Shown here: positions 20,762 through 31,716 of the stretch, in pieces
How the letters are laid out: each line of letters opens with the position of its first letter
Numbering within the stretch: the stretch's first letter is position 1
Assembly (NCBI GenBank): GCA_964036045.1
Contig: OZ038384.1
Coordinates: 38,790,844 to 38,854,843 of the forward strand
Source of the DNA: Eutreptiella sp. 'Long Island Sound 2002'
Lineage: Eukaryota > Euglenozoa > Euglenophyceae > Eutreptiales > Eutreptiaceae
Direction: 5' to 3'
Length of the DNA stretch: 64,000 nucleotides
The notes under the pieces: generated by a model
What the model was told of the DNA's origin: nothing
The model's database searches: none
Seen by the model: the letters and a program-made list of their open reading frames with translations, nothing else
Translations under genes and position numbers: made by a program

Positions 20762-22177
20762 TCGCCACCCTGAGCTCTCCCCTGATGCAGTTTGAGCGCT
20801 TGTTAGGTCGACGGATCGTCCCTCACTTGCTTGCTCTCTTCCATCTTTCGGTGACCTGCCATCACAGTGGCCATATACCCCCCCCTGCTGAATCCAGGAG
20901 AGGATGGCCCCTCTCTTCCACTTCTATTCGTCACTGCCCGCCTGCTGAATCCTTGGGAAACCAGGCAGGGCGACTGACCTTGACATTTCCTGAGCTCTTA
21001 GGGCCTTGAAGCCCATACGACGTTGCGCAACGGATGCCGCTGTCATCGGCATTGCGGTTTTTTGGTGTGTGGTCTGGTCCCATGGCACCTGCGGGATCCA
21101 GACCAGTCTACGTGTGTCTGCAGACTATATACGGCCTGAACTCAGGCGCCTTCCTGTCCACCCTCCTGCATCTTCCTTATCCTGACCAGGGCGTGGTTTG
21201 GCGCTCTTTCCAGAGTGTGTTTACACGCCTATATACCCTGTTTATTGCTTATTTTCTGCCCCCCAGGATATGTGCATCTGTATCTTGCGTGTTATCAGCC
21301 CATCATTGAATATGGACTGTTTTCCCCCTCCCCGAGGGGATGCGAATCGGAATAGGACGGCGCCCTGAGTCGCCGTGTACATGCTCTTACATAAGGTCCA
21401 GCCTGGACCAGTACCTAAGTACAGATTCTTCTGTTTGAGTGCCCGTGATACCGTGTGCCCTAGTGGCTGTGATGTGCTGAGATCCTGATGGCGCCAGGCG
21501 GGAAGCCCAGTTGCCTGACTACACTCCCAGTGGTCCGCCACTGTCAGTCCCAGTGTGAGCCTACCGACTCGCAGACGCACTTGCAGTCGGGTGGCGACCT
21601 CCGGTGTCCTGACGTCGGTCAGTCCGCCTGGGAAACTGGTGGTTTGAGGAGTCGACGCCTCCGCCCAGACTGCATGGGGACTCCCCGATGCATGGCCTTC
21701 GTGGTAATGGGGCGAGGGAAAGAACGGCCTTGATGCCGGATCCCTTATGGAGGAGCTCGTTCGGCTTTACCACTCTCGACTCGCGTCGTGGATATGGACA
21801 TGGTGCGCCCAAGGAAGGACGCGTGAGGACTCTCCCCCAGACTGCGGCCTTGGGAAGCCTGGGGTGGCCTGATGGATCTTTGTGGTCGCTTGCGACCTGT
21901 GGGACCACCTCGGTGGTCGTGTGACGCCTATGTTGGCCGTGTATGCCACTGCCACTGTGGTAGTGACCGTCGCAGCTGGCACCTGATACTTGATACAAAA
22001 CTCTGATTACTAACAGCTACAGCACCGTACCTGTCTTACTGTGGGATTGTACCCGGCAGCCTAACCCGCAAATCGGCCTGAAGTGAGGATGTGACACCCC
22101 CCCCCCCCTTCAGGAGATGGTCCTGGGTACCCGCTGCCATGCTTGGGTGTTATCGAGCCCCCCCCAGGGTTTGCTCT
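20762..22177 (+). other. E1 3' non-coding region
   Basis: There are 1.4 kb between the chromodomain stop and a candidate polypurine tract. Only short unrelated frames are present. C-runs occur at 20879-20886 and 22097-22107. I see no gene. Confidence 0.5.
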
Positions 22178-22188
22178 AAGGAGGGGGG
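22178..22188 (+). promoter_or_regulatory. Candidate polypurine tract of E1
   Basis: AAGGAGGGGGG is followed by TGAAGCGG at 22189, a plausible 3' LTR start. The matching 5' LTR lies outside the window, so this cannot be confirmed here. Confidence 0.4.
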
Positions 22189-22207
22189 TGAAGCGGTACC
22201 CAGAACC

Positions 22208-22289
22208 TATGGCCCATGGCCCGGAGGCCTGTGAGCCGTCACACCCGTTATGGCTCATGGCCTGGAGGCCTGTGAGCCGTCACACCCGT
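22208..22289 (+). repeat. Two tandem 41-bp units
   Basis: Units 22208-22248 and 22249-22289 differ at two positions. Each ends GTGAGCCGTCACACCCGT. They lie just inside the presumed 3' LTR of E1. Confidence 0.8.
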
Positions 22290-25200
22290 GCGGAAGCCGT
22301 TGACACCGGCTGTCAGCGGGATATCCTTGTTCTCTAACCCGCGAAATCTGGAATCTGATTTCTAACCATTAAGTCGATGTGGAATTACCATAATTTTACT
22401 GTCTTGGTCGATTTGCGGTTAGAAATCTGTGAAATACCCGATGTCTACCACGATTCCTAATTGTCGTGAAATCGCCGCCTGACGTTGCCCGTTCCGTGCA
22501 GTGCATTAGATGATTCCGTAAAACGATTTTTTTGGAAGTCAAGAATGAAACACTCTTCGAGTGATCCGCAATTTTTTCCTTGATAGAACGCATCGCGTCC
22601 CAGATTTTCCCCAGAAAATCTGGGCGGCCGAAGGCGCTTTGAAGCTCCAAGTGAAATAACAAGGGTTACGAGCGTTCAAGCGCCCAGGGACGAATTAACG
22701 TGCCTCATAGGCACTGTGTATGAGGTTCTGCCCCCCATAGTCGTAGGATGAGGCCAAAGGATCCCAACTCCATAGGCCCAAAGGGTTATTTATTTTGAGT
22801 GTTTTCCAAGGAATGGGCAATCTCACGTACTTGGCGTCCAAGTACGTGTAGAAGTATGTTGAGTTGGCGTTTTCACCCTCTTTGCTTGCCTCTACATCCG
22901 GGGCATATCACTTGTCTTCCCCGGATAGTACATATATGATCTCCATATATATATTGGCAATATATTTTGCGTGCATTCTAAAATTCGGCTTTCCGAAAGG
23001 AGGTCGATTTTCGACCAAAGCACTTGCATGCGTGTTAAGGGACCAAAGTTATTCTAGAATATAGGCACACTTTGATTCTAGGCCACTAGGTTGGGTGTAG
23101 AAGGCGAGGGTAGGGTTGTATGTCATATTTGGTGTCATATCACGTGCCCATTTGGCGGGTGCACCATTCCAAGACCAACCCGCCAATAGACCCCATATCG
23201 CACGAAGCCCTTCATTGTACTCTCAACCAACACCCGCAAGCCTGACCTTCGTGAAGGGACGCTTGTGGAGCGCTCCCGAAGCGATGCGTTGCGAGCAAGC
23301 TGTGTTCTTTGCAATATTCCATATTTACATGTGCCCACTTGGGAGGCAGCGCGCGCGGCCTTCCAAAGCGCCCCAAGTGGAGCACATATGTGGAATCAGA
23401 GGTCATTCATGTCGAGTCATTGTGTTTAGAAGGATTGGTCGATTACTCAATCCAAGCCGAAGATATTATAATATACTTGTGTAGTTTTCAAGGCCCCTTT
23501 TCGTGTTTTTTCGCCAATTTGGCTGTTTTTTGCCCGTCATGATGTCAAGTGGCGACCGTGTATCTCAACGTTGCGCTCAATTGACATCATGACTCAAGTA
23601 TGTTATGAGGGTACATACTTCGGTGCCAATCATATCTTGGACCCGGCGAACAACTCCCCTTGGGCTTGGCATACCGTGGCCGCCATGTTGGCGATTTGGG
23701 ACGATCCCAAATCATGGGCTCACTTGGCGACCCTGCCATTCCCAAAACCGGAGGGGTTTGGGCGACGCCCAGAAGATATGTTGGACGCATATGACTTGAT
23801 ACCAATCCTATGGCACACTCCGGTCCAAGTCGGGCATGTGCCTCATTTGCCCCAACCATGAGTGTGCGCATTTTCGGCCATTTTGAGCAATTTTCCACAT
23901 TTTCTGCCCGCCGTGCACCATGTTCAGCCCCCTCGTGCACGCCGGACGCATGGACCAATGGACCATATATGACATGGGTGTTATGGATATTGGTCACCAT
24001 GGTTCGCACACCACGTGGGCGAAGCGGAGCAGCCTTCGTCAAGGTGCTAGCCCAAAGTGAGTGTGGACGATTTTGCCATTTTGGCAATTGTGGACTCAAT
24101 TTGGATTATCACCACGCCAAGTGGCATGGAGATCTTTGAAAGCCAAGTGCATGGGAGTCTGCGTTGGACTCCTGGTAGAACGCATATGGAATGGCGGATC
24201 CGATCTCCAAGCCGGCGTGGAGATATACCATTGGGAGCACCCCCAATTTTGGCTCATTTTGAGCAGCCAATATGACCCCCTTTTGGGACCCCAATTTCAC
24301 CCCCCCGTGTGGTCAATTGGTGGCCCCATATCTCTATGCCCACATGAAGCCCGGACCCAATTTCAACTTGTGTACTCAGATATAGGTCCCAGGTCCTGCT
24401 TCCTATCCCGTGATTTCTAGGCCTTGCCCTGGCCGGGCGAGCCACCCGTGGGATTGACGCCGATTTTGGTGATTTTGGCATCATGACCCCACTTGATGAA
24501 CCCGTGGTGCCCTGATGCTGGAACCTCAGAAGGAACCAGGTTGGGTGAGGGCTCCAAGAAGTTCGTACTTGAAGGGCATAGGGTCAGTTACCTCGTCCCT
24601 ACCTCTGGCGGGTCCGGACCAGGGGTCAGTTTGGGAGTTTTCGGAGCTAATATCAGTTTGGGCTGAAACAGCCCATTTTCAGCTACCAACTCCTAGGGGA
24701 TGATGGCGGGGCCTTATCTCCGGCTCAGAGAGGAGTTGGGACCCGCTGTTAAGGGAGCAGAGGGAGCCACTGTGGGGTGGCCTTGGAGACTCTTGGTTCC
24801 CAGGAACTCGCCTGTGGCTGGGCGGGACACCCTCCCCTATTGGGAGGGTTTCAGGGTCCGGACTGAGCAGGGCATGGGTTGTGTTTGAGCCCCCGCCCCT
24901 GCGAGCCACTGAGAGGGACAGACCTGGGATTGGGATATGAGTTGGGACTGAGTGTCTATTGACCTGTGATGCCCTTACCCCAGTCCAGTCTTAATCCCAT
25001 GTGTACATATCCTGATGTGTTGCTGTACATACTTTTGTTCCCTTGTTTCAGAGTGGCAAGGATCCTGAAACGCTTTGTCACATGACACGAGCGTGATGAT
25101 GCCCCTGTGAGCGCAGTGCTTTGCCTGCCTGCTTGCTTGTGCGTGTCCACCGCAGCGTCCCGTGGCCAGGCTGCCCCACGGGAACGCGTCAATATGTTCA

Positions 25201-25853
25201 TGCTTTGGGCAACATTGAGCGATTATTTTGCCGTGCAAACGTCGTCATGAAGCACAATCACAATTGTTCATTTGTGATAAGGGCTCAACCGCACCGTTGA
25301 ACCACGTTGAACCACTTGTAGGCATGTGTGCATTTTGCCACATACCTTCGCTTCGGCATCCCAAGGTCCAAAATGAGGCGCACAGCGTCGGATCCTGTAA
25401 AAGCTTTTTTTGTAGCCATTTTTGTCCGTTTGGCAGCCCTCTGTGTGTTACCAACTCGGTCAGCAAGTTGTTTCCATAGGCGTTTTGTCGTGCTGTTTGT
25501 GCAAAAAAAGGTGAACAAGTCGTCCACCAGCTGTTGGTCCACCCACCCGCTGTAGTGGTCATTCACCACTTGCAGCCAGTGGTGGGACATTTTTTAAAAA
25601 AGGTTTGTCACGCGTCAGTTTCAGGTGGTTATGCAAATATTTTGTTCAGAAAAGCGCGCGCCGCTGGCGCAGGCGCCGCCGCCAGCGCTGGCGGTGGTTC
25701 AACCGCGGTTCAACCGCGGTTCAGCGGCTCAACCGTGCCCCTTCCGAGTTCAACCGGGTTAAACCGGGTAAAACCACTGTGTGAAGTACCTGATCCAAAT
25801 GAGCACGTAGGGGTGGTTGTAATTTCGAATTCCCCTCTTCTCCTACTCCCCCG
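22290..25853. other. Gene-poor, partly AT-rich stretch (LTR-like)
   Basis: I find no supported protein on the plus strand. There is a perfect 11-bp hairpin at 22824-22848 (CACGTACTTGG, loop CGT, CCAAGTACGTG) and an AT-rich TATA-like run at 22930-22970. Near 25691-25765 the phrase GGTTCAACCGCG and related CAACCGxG units repeat. Part of this may be the 3' LTR of E1, followed by host or older repeat DNA. The minus-strand fragment at 25285-25590 is listed separately. Confidence 0.45.
25285..25590 (-). pseudogene. Unrecognised coding fragment, paralogous to 26804-27231
   Basis: A minus-strand frame of about 100 residues contains VDDLFTFF and AVRLILDLGMPKRRY. A second minus-strand fragment at 26804-27231 reads VVDVLANVF and AVQLIVDLRMPRTRY at equivalent spacing, so the two look like diverged copies of one protein family. 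No known domain is recognised. A DNA transposon origin is likely because the second copy lies in an element with terminal inverted repeats. Confidence 0.35.
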
Positions 25854-26665
25854 ATGTCTGCACATTCACCTTTGTTACATTGGTTATATGATGCCGAAGG
25901 ATACTTGAAGCCTTTTCGAGGTCTTGAGCCGCCTTCGTTTTTTGATGCAACTACTCTTTTACTGTCTGGAATCACGCCCGGTTTCGCATTCCATGAGGTG
26001 CGTGAATGGAATGATGATATCGAGTTCACCCCCCGCCGCCTGGCCAAGAGTTTAGGAGTAAAGGAATTTTTGGTTCCAATACCGACGGTCGGATAGAGCC
26101 AGATGTTTGGAGCAGCTTGCGCCGTCAATTCGCAATTCCCATTTGGGATAGAAATCAAATGCTTTACGTTGATTGGGAGTTGCTCTACATCGATTGGTAT
26201 GAAAATACTGGTCGATGGTTCGAGATTGGGTATCAACTAAAATTGTTGGTAGCTACACAGCCTGACGACAGGCAAGTTGAGTTGATTACCCAGATTAGAC
26301 AGGAACGTTTACGTATTGGTGAAGTTTTCCAGCTTATCCGGTTGTACGGTAGGCGTCACAAACCTTACGTCCCTGGAAATGTTTTTAAAGCATTGGCGCT
26401 ACCTGGGTCGCTGCAGGGACAAGTGGGTCCTAAGGAGTGGTAGAACTTCTTTGTTAGATTTCTGAAGCATGGGCGCCGAACAGCAGCATATGGAGGTGCA
26501 TTCATGTGGGAAGCACACTCAGTGCTCATAGGTGCAATTATTGCGTACACTTCTAAAATGCGCCCAGATGAGCCGTGGTTTCAGATCAAGAATGATTTGT
26601 TACAAATTCAGGCTGCCAGGGGCAACGAAAAATTTACATACATTGAGTTGTTCATGTTTGTACCT
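25854..26665 (+). pseudogene. gag: E2 Gag, N-terminal and capsid part
   Basis: A protein-like frame begins at the ATG at 25854 (MSAHSPLLHWLYD) in frame 3. It shifts to frame 2 near 26083 (TDGRIEPDVWSSLRRQ) and is crossed by a TAG at 26441-26443. The same frame 2 continues with FFVRFLKHG, IGAIIAYTSKMRP and FTYIELFMFVP until a transposon boundary near 26665. Aromatic and helix-forming composition, plus position upstream of a zinc-knuckle protein and Pol, indicate the capsid part of Gag. The remaining nucleocapsid part is at 27561-28396, beyond the insertion. I see no close family signature. Confidence 0.6.
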
Positions 26666-27558
26666 AGATTATCGTTCTAAGGTCAAAACAGTTCTACTCC
26701 ACTTAATCAAATCTACTGAATTTAATACCGTAGATTTCAATTGAACAACTACTTTCCACCATGTCTAATTCCCATTTAGTGGCACCTCATGTGGTTTCAT
26801 ATTTCACAAAACCATTTCACTACACAATTCCCTCCACTTATCGTTGACGGACTTCAACGAAGGTAAGCGTGGAGACCATTGTACACGGAGCTTTTGGGTA
26901 AAGTTGTGACCGAAGTCACTTATGAACTCTTGTAGGATAGGATACCTCGTACGTGGCATCCTTAAATCCACAATCAGCTGTACCGCACGTATAGGTGTGC
27001 AAATAAGCCTACCATGGTCGGTCAACGCTTCTTGTGTACAACGTTGAACGATACTACCACCATGGGCCGTATCACACACCTTCTTTAGAAGGTTGCGGTA
27101 TCGTGGTGTTTATATGAAAACGTTTGCAAGCACATCAACAACGTCATCATCAAAGATGGAAGTTGCACGTGTTGCATTCACCAGGAAATCATGCAGTCCA
27201 TGAGGGTCATAGATGTTGCGAGAGGCCATTATCTACACATAAAAATTGAACATGAGTAGCGCGCACCACGGTCAATAGTGGGCACAGCAATTTCGGGCAA
27301 CACACAATTAACCTACATGAACAGGATTGTATTTTATCACCAGACACTGTGAAATCCTCAACTTTTATGAGCTTTAAAGCTGTCTGTGGCTCTACATGAC
27401 GTCCATTTGCGTCTTTTTGACTGAGCGGGAGCGCAAAATGTCCGCGCGCTCTGTGTTCAATTTTGTCAATGTTCAATTTTAATCAATTCTGTCCAATTGA
27501 CAGATTGAATAGGGTTGAGTTGAGTAGAACGGCTTTGACCTTAAGACGATAATGTAGG
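26663..27558. mobile_element. 0.9-kb DNA element with 40-bp inverted repeats inside E2 gag
   Basis: The left end 26663-26702 and the reverse complement of 27519-27558 match at about 34 of 40 positions (core AAGGTCAAA and GTTCTACTC). The dinucleotide TA lies at both outer edges, compatible with a TA duplication as in Tc1/mariner-like elements, but the outermost bases are not resolved. The element splits E2 gag between its capsid and nucleocapsid parts. It carries a minus-strand frame (26804-27231) but no DDE transposase that I recognise, so it is probably non-autonomous. Confidence 0.6.
26804..27231 (-). pseudogene. Unrecognised frame within the 0.9-kb inverted-repeat element
   Basis: On the minus strand the frame starts at an ATG near 27231 (MASRNIYDPHGLHDFLV). 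It crosses one stop near 27113 and continues in phase to about 26804 (RYRNLLKKVCDTAH, AVQLIVDLRMPRTRY, FISDFGHNF). About 140 residues remain. It resembles the fragment at 25285-25590. No catalytic motif is visible. It could be a relic of the transposase that moves the inverted-repeat element, or a captured host fragment. Confidence 0.4.
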
Positions 27559-27560
27559 GA

Positions 27561-28396
27561 ATGCCCCGTTTGTTGGCGGTTTGTGATGCAGAGTGGGTGG
27601 AGCAGGGTGTCATTGATGGTATGCATGCTCAGCCCACTGCTGTCAGTGCGGTTAGTAATGTGCCCAGCAGGCCTGAGAACCGCAGTGACTATGGTTCACA
27701 ACGTCGTTGTGATGAACGGCGTACAGGCAGGAGTGGTGAACAACGATATAGCAGTGGTTGCGATCGAGGATATAACAGTGACCGTGACCGGGGATATCGG
27801 AGCGGTCGTAGTGATAGTGAATCACGTAAAAAAAAAGATATGGTAGTGGTCACAGTGGGTACCGTAGTGGTCGAGGTAGTGGTGGATATTGTAGCGGTCG
27901 CAGTGGCAGTAAGGGTCGTGATAAGTCACACCACAGTCCATACAAAGACAGGAGACAGTACAGTAAAGGTCGTGGTAGTGATAAGGAGAGTGGATCAGGG
28001 ACGGATCAAAATGACCGTCCATCCTTCCGCGAACACAGATCTGATGGGAAAAGAACAGACCATGAACGCAGGTCCAGTGGGAATGGAACGGACCGTGGTT
28101 CAGCGTACACGAGAACCAGGGATCGCGATGGAAAGCGGTCATCCGACGATGAGCGTGGGTGTGACCGCCATTACCGCAAGACCACAGCAGATACCAAGGG
28201 TCGTGGTGCTACAGCTGTCTGTTTTCGCTGTGCGGGTCGGGGGCATATGGCGGCTCAATGTCCGACACCGAGCCATTACGCGCGTGAGAATGCCCGAGCG
28301 CGTAGTGTTGAGGATGAGAGTGCCAGTGCCATCAGTGAAACCCCACCCCAGACAGTACTATCTGAGGATTCTCAGCCCAAGCAATCTGTACCTTAG
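27561..28396 (+). pseudogene. gag: E2 Gag, nucleocapsid part with zinc knuckle
   Basis: The frame runs from about 27561 in frame 3 through an Arg/Ser/Gly/Tyr/Asp-rich region (repeated RGYxSxRDRGY-like units). It changes to frame 2 at a run of nine A residues (27828-27836). Frame 2 continues with SGxSG/RGxD repeats and ends with a retroviral zinc knuckle CFRCAGRGHMAAQC (C-X2-C-X4-H-X4-C, about 28220-28261). The zinc knuckle and basic repeats bind and package element RNA. A TAG at 28394-28396 ends it, and the same phase stays open into protease. The A-run could be a programmed minus-one slippery site or a simple one-base insertion. Confidence 0.75.
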
Positions 28397-30916
28397 GGTA
28401 TAGGCAGGCAGCCATACGCCTGGAGTGCCAGGCCAGACAAGCATGTTCGGTGGCTGCAGTTACCTCCCATTTTCTATTCGCAGAACCAGGGAGTTGAGAT
28501 CAGGTCACTGTACTTTGAGGCAATGCCCTTTGTTACCCGATCCTCGATTAAACCCCCCAATAAATATCAATCGGGTAAGAGTGAACTTTTATTTCATGTT
28601 CCAATTTCCTTCCAGGATCAATTACTTTTGCCTGAGACTGAAGTACTGACACTGGCAGACATAGGGTGTCAGGTTTTGGCAGTGGGGCCGTCAAAATGGT
28701 TTCCTAAAGCTAGCTGGGTGGATGCCCCACGCCCGTTACGTTTGTTGGGGGCGGAGAAATCGCAGATTACAGGAGGAGACAAGGGCGTCATTGTCAATAT
28801 GTCATTACCTGTGACAGGGAAGCGCGGAGTGGTTTTCTTGCAGTGCCTAAATGTGTTCATTCACCTCGCAGATGTAGGGGATAAAATTCTGCTGGGGTTT
28901 CCTTTTTTCCAGCAGTACCGCCTTGCTTTTCTGCCCAATCAAAACTTTCTGGTCCGCATGGAGGAGCTGAAAATGGTGAAATATCCATCAAGGTATCAAG
29001 GGTTATGCCCTAAGTGTCGTGGAGACCAGACAGCATGTCCCTGTGTACTTCAGCGTGTTTTGGTCAGCATTTTGAAGCAATCTGGACATGGACAGCCTGT
29101 CCTTGAAAAAAAATCTGTACGCTTCTCAGAACCGCTGGTCACAGATTGGTGGTGTCCTGAGTGTAATCCAACAGCACCACCTCAGGCATTATCTGCATGT
29201 ACGCATTATGGACATGTTGTATGCATACATCATTTAGAACGCATTTGGTTTGAGAAGATATGCTCCAGGGAATATGATCAGGTTTTCCTCTTGCAGGATG
29301 GGTCATCACTCCAAGTCAAACGACTTCAGGACGACGTGATATTACCCAAGCAAGCAACCGGTGACTCTGCCGGGTATGATCTGTTTTCCCCTGTCTCAGT
29401 TTCAATTCCGGCTCAGTGTGGTGTAAAAATCCCACTTCACATCTCCATGGCGATCCCAATGGGTCATTATGGTCGCATCGCCTCACGCAGCAGTTTTGCT
29501 GCCCAAAGGGTACATGTTGCGGCCGGCGTCATAGATCGGGGATACCGTGGTGATGTAACGGTGTTACTTGAGAATTCAGGTGACCAGCCTTTCACGATTC
29601 AGAAAGGTGACGGAATTGCTCAATTAATACTTGAGAAGCATTCAACGCCACCTGTGGTTGAAGTCAAGGAGCTGTGGACCACTGAGCGCGGGACAGGTGG
29701 TTTTGGCAGTACAGGCCCCAGTCAATTTATACCGCCACAGGAAAATTGGTCTCTGACAAACCAAACTAATTCAACACATCCGCAGTCATTCGACTGTTTT
29801 GTTTCCCTTTTCATTCTGTTTGGAATTTTGCAAAAAATGGCGAGCGATTCGCCATCTACAAGGCGTGATGCCACTCAGGTTAGTTCGCAGACTGTGCGTA
29901 ATGTGGAGCGCGAGGCTCCCCAGGTGAGAGAGTCATCGTGTGTGGAGCGTGAGGTTCTTAATAGGTCAGCTATGAAGCGTGAGGCTTCTGGAAGTTCTAC
30001 CGTGAGTGATTCACTGCAACAGGACTTTGATGCTCTGCAGATGGCGAGTGATTCGCTGAGTATGGGGGGTGAGGTCCTTGGTTTAGTGGGGCGTGAGGCT
30101 CCCATTACAATGAGTGATCATAACGATCTTTCTGCAGGTGCGAGTGATTCGCTTAACCTGGTTATGTTTGTTTCAAGTATTACGGCGTTGGCTTGCCGTT
30201 TGTTTTCACGCAACAGGAGTATAATTTCTCCTGTTTATCCAACTTCTGGTTCGTCTTGTACTGAAGCTACAGACTCAATTCTCTGTCAAGTTAGCCAGGA
30301 TTTTTTAAGTGCAGGAGGGACCAGGGAAGCATCACACATTGACCGTTTGTATGCTGATCAGTGGGGCCATCGCCATGAGGCATGGGCCCCAGATATTATT
30401 ATGGCTGGCTGGGGGTATGCTCGTTGCATTGATTATCGTGATACTAAAATTCTGTCTTGCTATGATGCTCAGTTACGACGAGATAACAGATTTTTTGGAG
30501 GTCTGACTGAGTTGAATCTCACGTCACTTCAAGGGTCTGACCCTTTTCCAACGACAACCACACCCGAGCCCCCGGCTAATAAATTCATAACTCCCGCTTT
30601 GAGTACTATGCTTCGTCGTCAGGTCAAACGAATCAAACCAGGACATGTTCAAGTTCTATCAGACGTTATTGATCGTGTGTCAGCGTGGATGACGGATGCT
30701 GGTATGTCTGTCACAGTCGATGCTTTCGCCTGCCCTAATTTTCAGGCCTTTCCACAGACATGGACTGATCCACAGCAGTCACCATCGAAACCATGGAATG
30801 GTGAAACCATGTGGCTGCACCCTCCTGAACACCTATGGTCCCGTGTTGCAGTCAAAATGGTCAGGGAAGCCTGTCGTGGAGTTGCCATCATCCCTGTAGT
30901 TAAAGAAGCTTCATAG
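28397..30916 (+). pseudogene. E2 Pro-dUTPase-methyltransferase-like segment of Pol
   Basis: In phase with Gag after the TAG; the first ATG is at 28523. The aspartic protease reads ADIGCQVLAV, where the usual T or S of D-T/S-G is I, and closes with KILLGFPFF. A complete trimeric-type dUTPase follows at about 29320-29720 with all five motifs: AGYDLFS, RSSFA, GVIDRGYRGDV, KGDGIAQLI and RGTGGFGSTG. It would hydrolyse dUTP and keep uracil out of the cDNA. A linker with repeated ASDSL and REA words follows (29840-30150). The methyltransferase-like domain comes at about 30640-31065, with VDAFACP and WLHPPEH. A TAG at 30914-30916 cuts that domain, and the phase is open again after it. Confidence 0.88.
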
Positions 30917-31716
30917 TGGTGGCTCGCTGGTGAGGTTGCTGTGGATTGGGTCGAAATCCCAATTGGCCACCCATTGTTTGTAACCTCACATGGCAATGTA
31001 AAAAACTGTACCGTTCCATATCGGGTTGTTTTCTTTGACTCCTTTGGCCATGATCGGGCTCAACAGCCTGGACCTTCACAGCCTGCCACCAGGCCTGAGG
31101 CTGTTTGCAAGGGTTGGAGTGAGGCATCTGTCGATTGGCAGTTTCATGGATTGCCAGACAGCCAGCCGCGAGCTGAAAATGAGCCTGCAAATGAGCCTGT
31201 GAGTGCTCCCTCTTCACAGTTTGTATTGTCTGATGGTGGGTTAAATCGTCAGCGAAGGCGTTTTGGTCGTCGACGACTAGCGAAAAGATCGGTTCAATCC
31301 TTGTCTGAGGCTGATAAGCTGTACTGGGTTGATTTTCAGGGATTACAGGACTCAGCCAGTGACGTCATATCAGAGAATGACAATTATGAAGACAATGCTC
31401 TTACTGATGAGTATATGTCTGATAGTAACACTCAGCATGGTATTCAGGTAGTGAGTGATGATCCTGGTACTAGTATTTTTAGTGTAGTACAGGCAGATAT
31501 GGAATATGAGGACTGTCAGCATCTGCGTGAAGCCGTAATCAGTGAATTTAAGGAGCAGGTCTTTACCAGAAAAGCTCTCACGCAGGTTGACATTGACAAA
31601 AGGGGTCCTCATGCTAAGGTAAAGCTTCAGTTGATACCCAATGCAGTTCCTTTTAGTTGTAAAGCCATACGTACAGTAGGTGTGTGTGAACAGGTCCTGT
31701 ACGAGAAATTAAGGGT
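30917..31716 (+). pseudogene. E2 Pol, end of methyltransferase-like domain and start of RT
   Basis: Same phase as the upstream segment after the TAG. The first codons (WWLAGEVAVDWVEIPIG) complete the methyltransferase-like domain. A polar, acidic linker of about 150 residues follows. Near 31600-31710 the N-terminal RT segment appears (AKVKLQLIPNAVPFSCKAIR), equivalent to the part before the palm where Pol usually reads DPxPxRxRPYRxSP. Near 31715 a frameshift moves the rest of RT to frame 1. The protein after that point in this frame (to 31783) is out-of-frame reading. Confidence 0.75.

Noticed and set aside
27822-28142. Minus-strand His/Tyr/Cys-rich frame
   Set aside because: Antisense of the Arg/Ser/Asp-rich nucleocapsid repeats. 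Composition is a mirror of that region.
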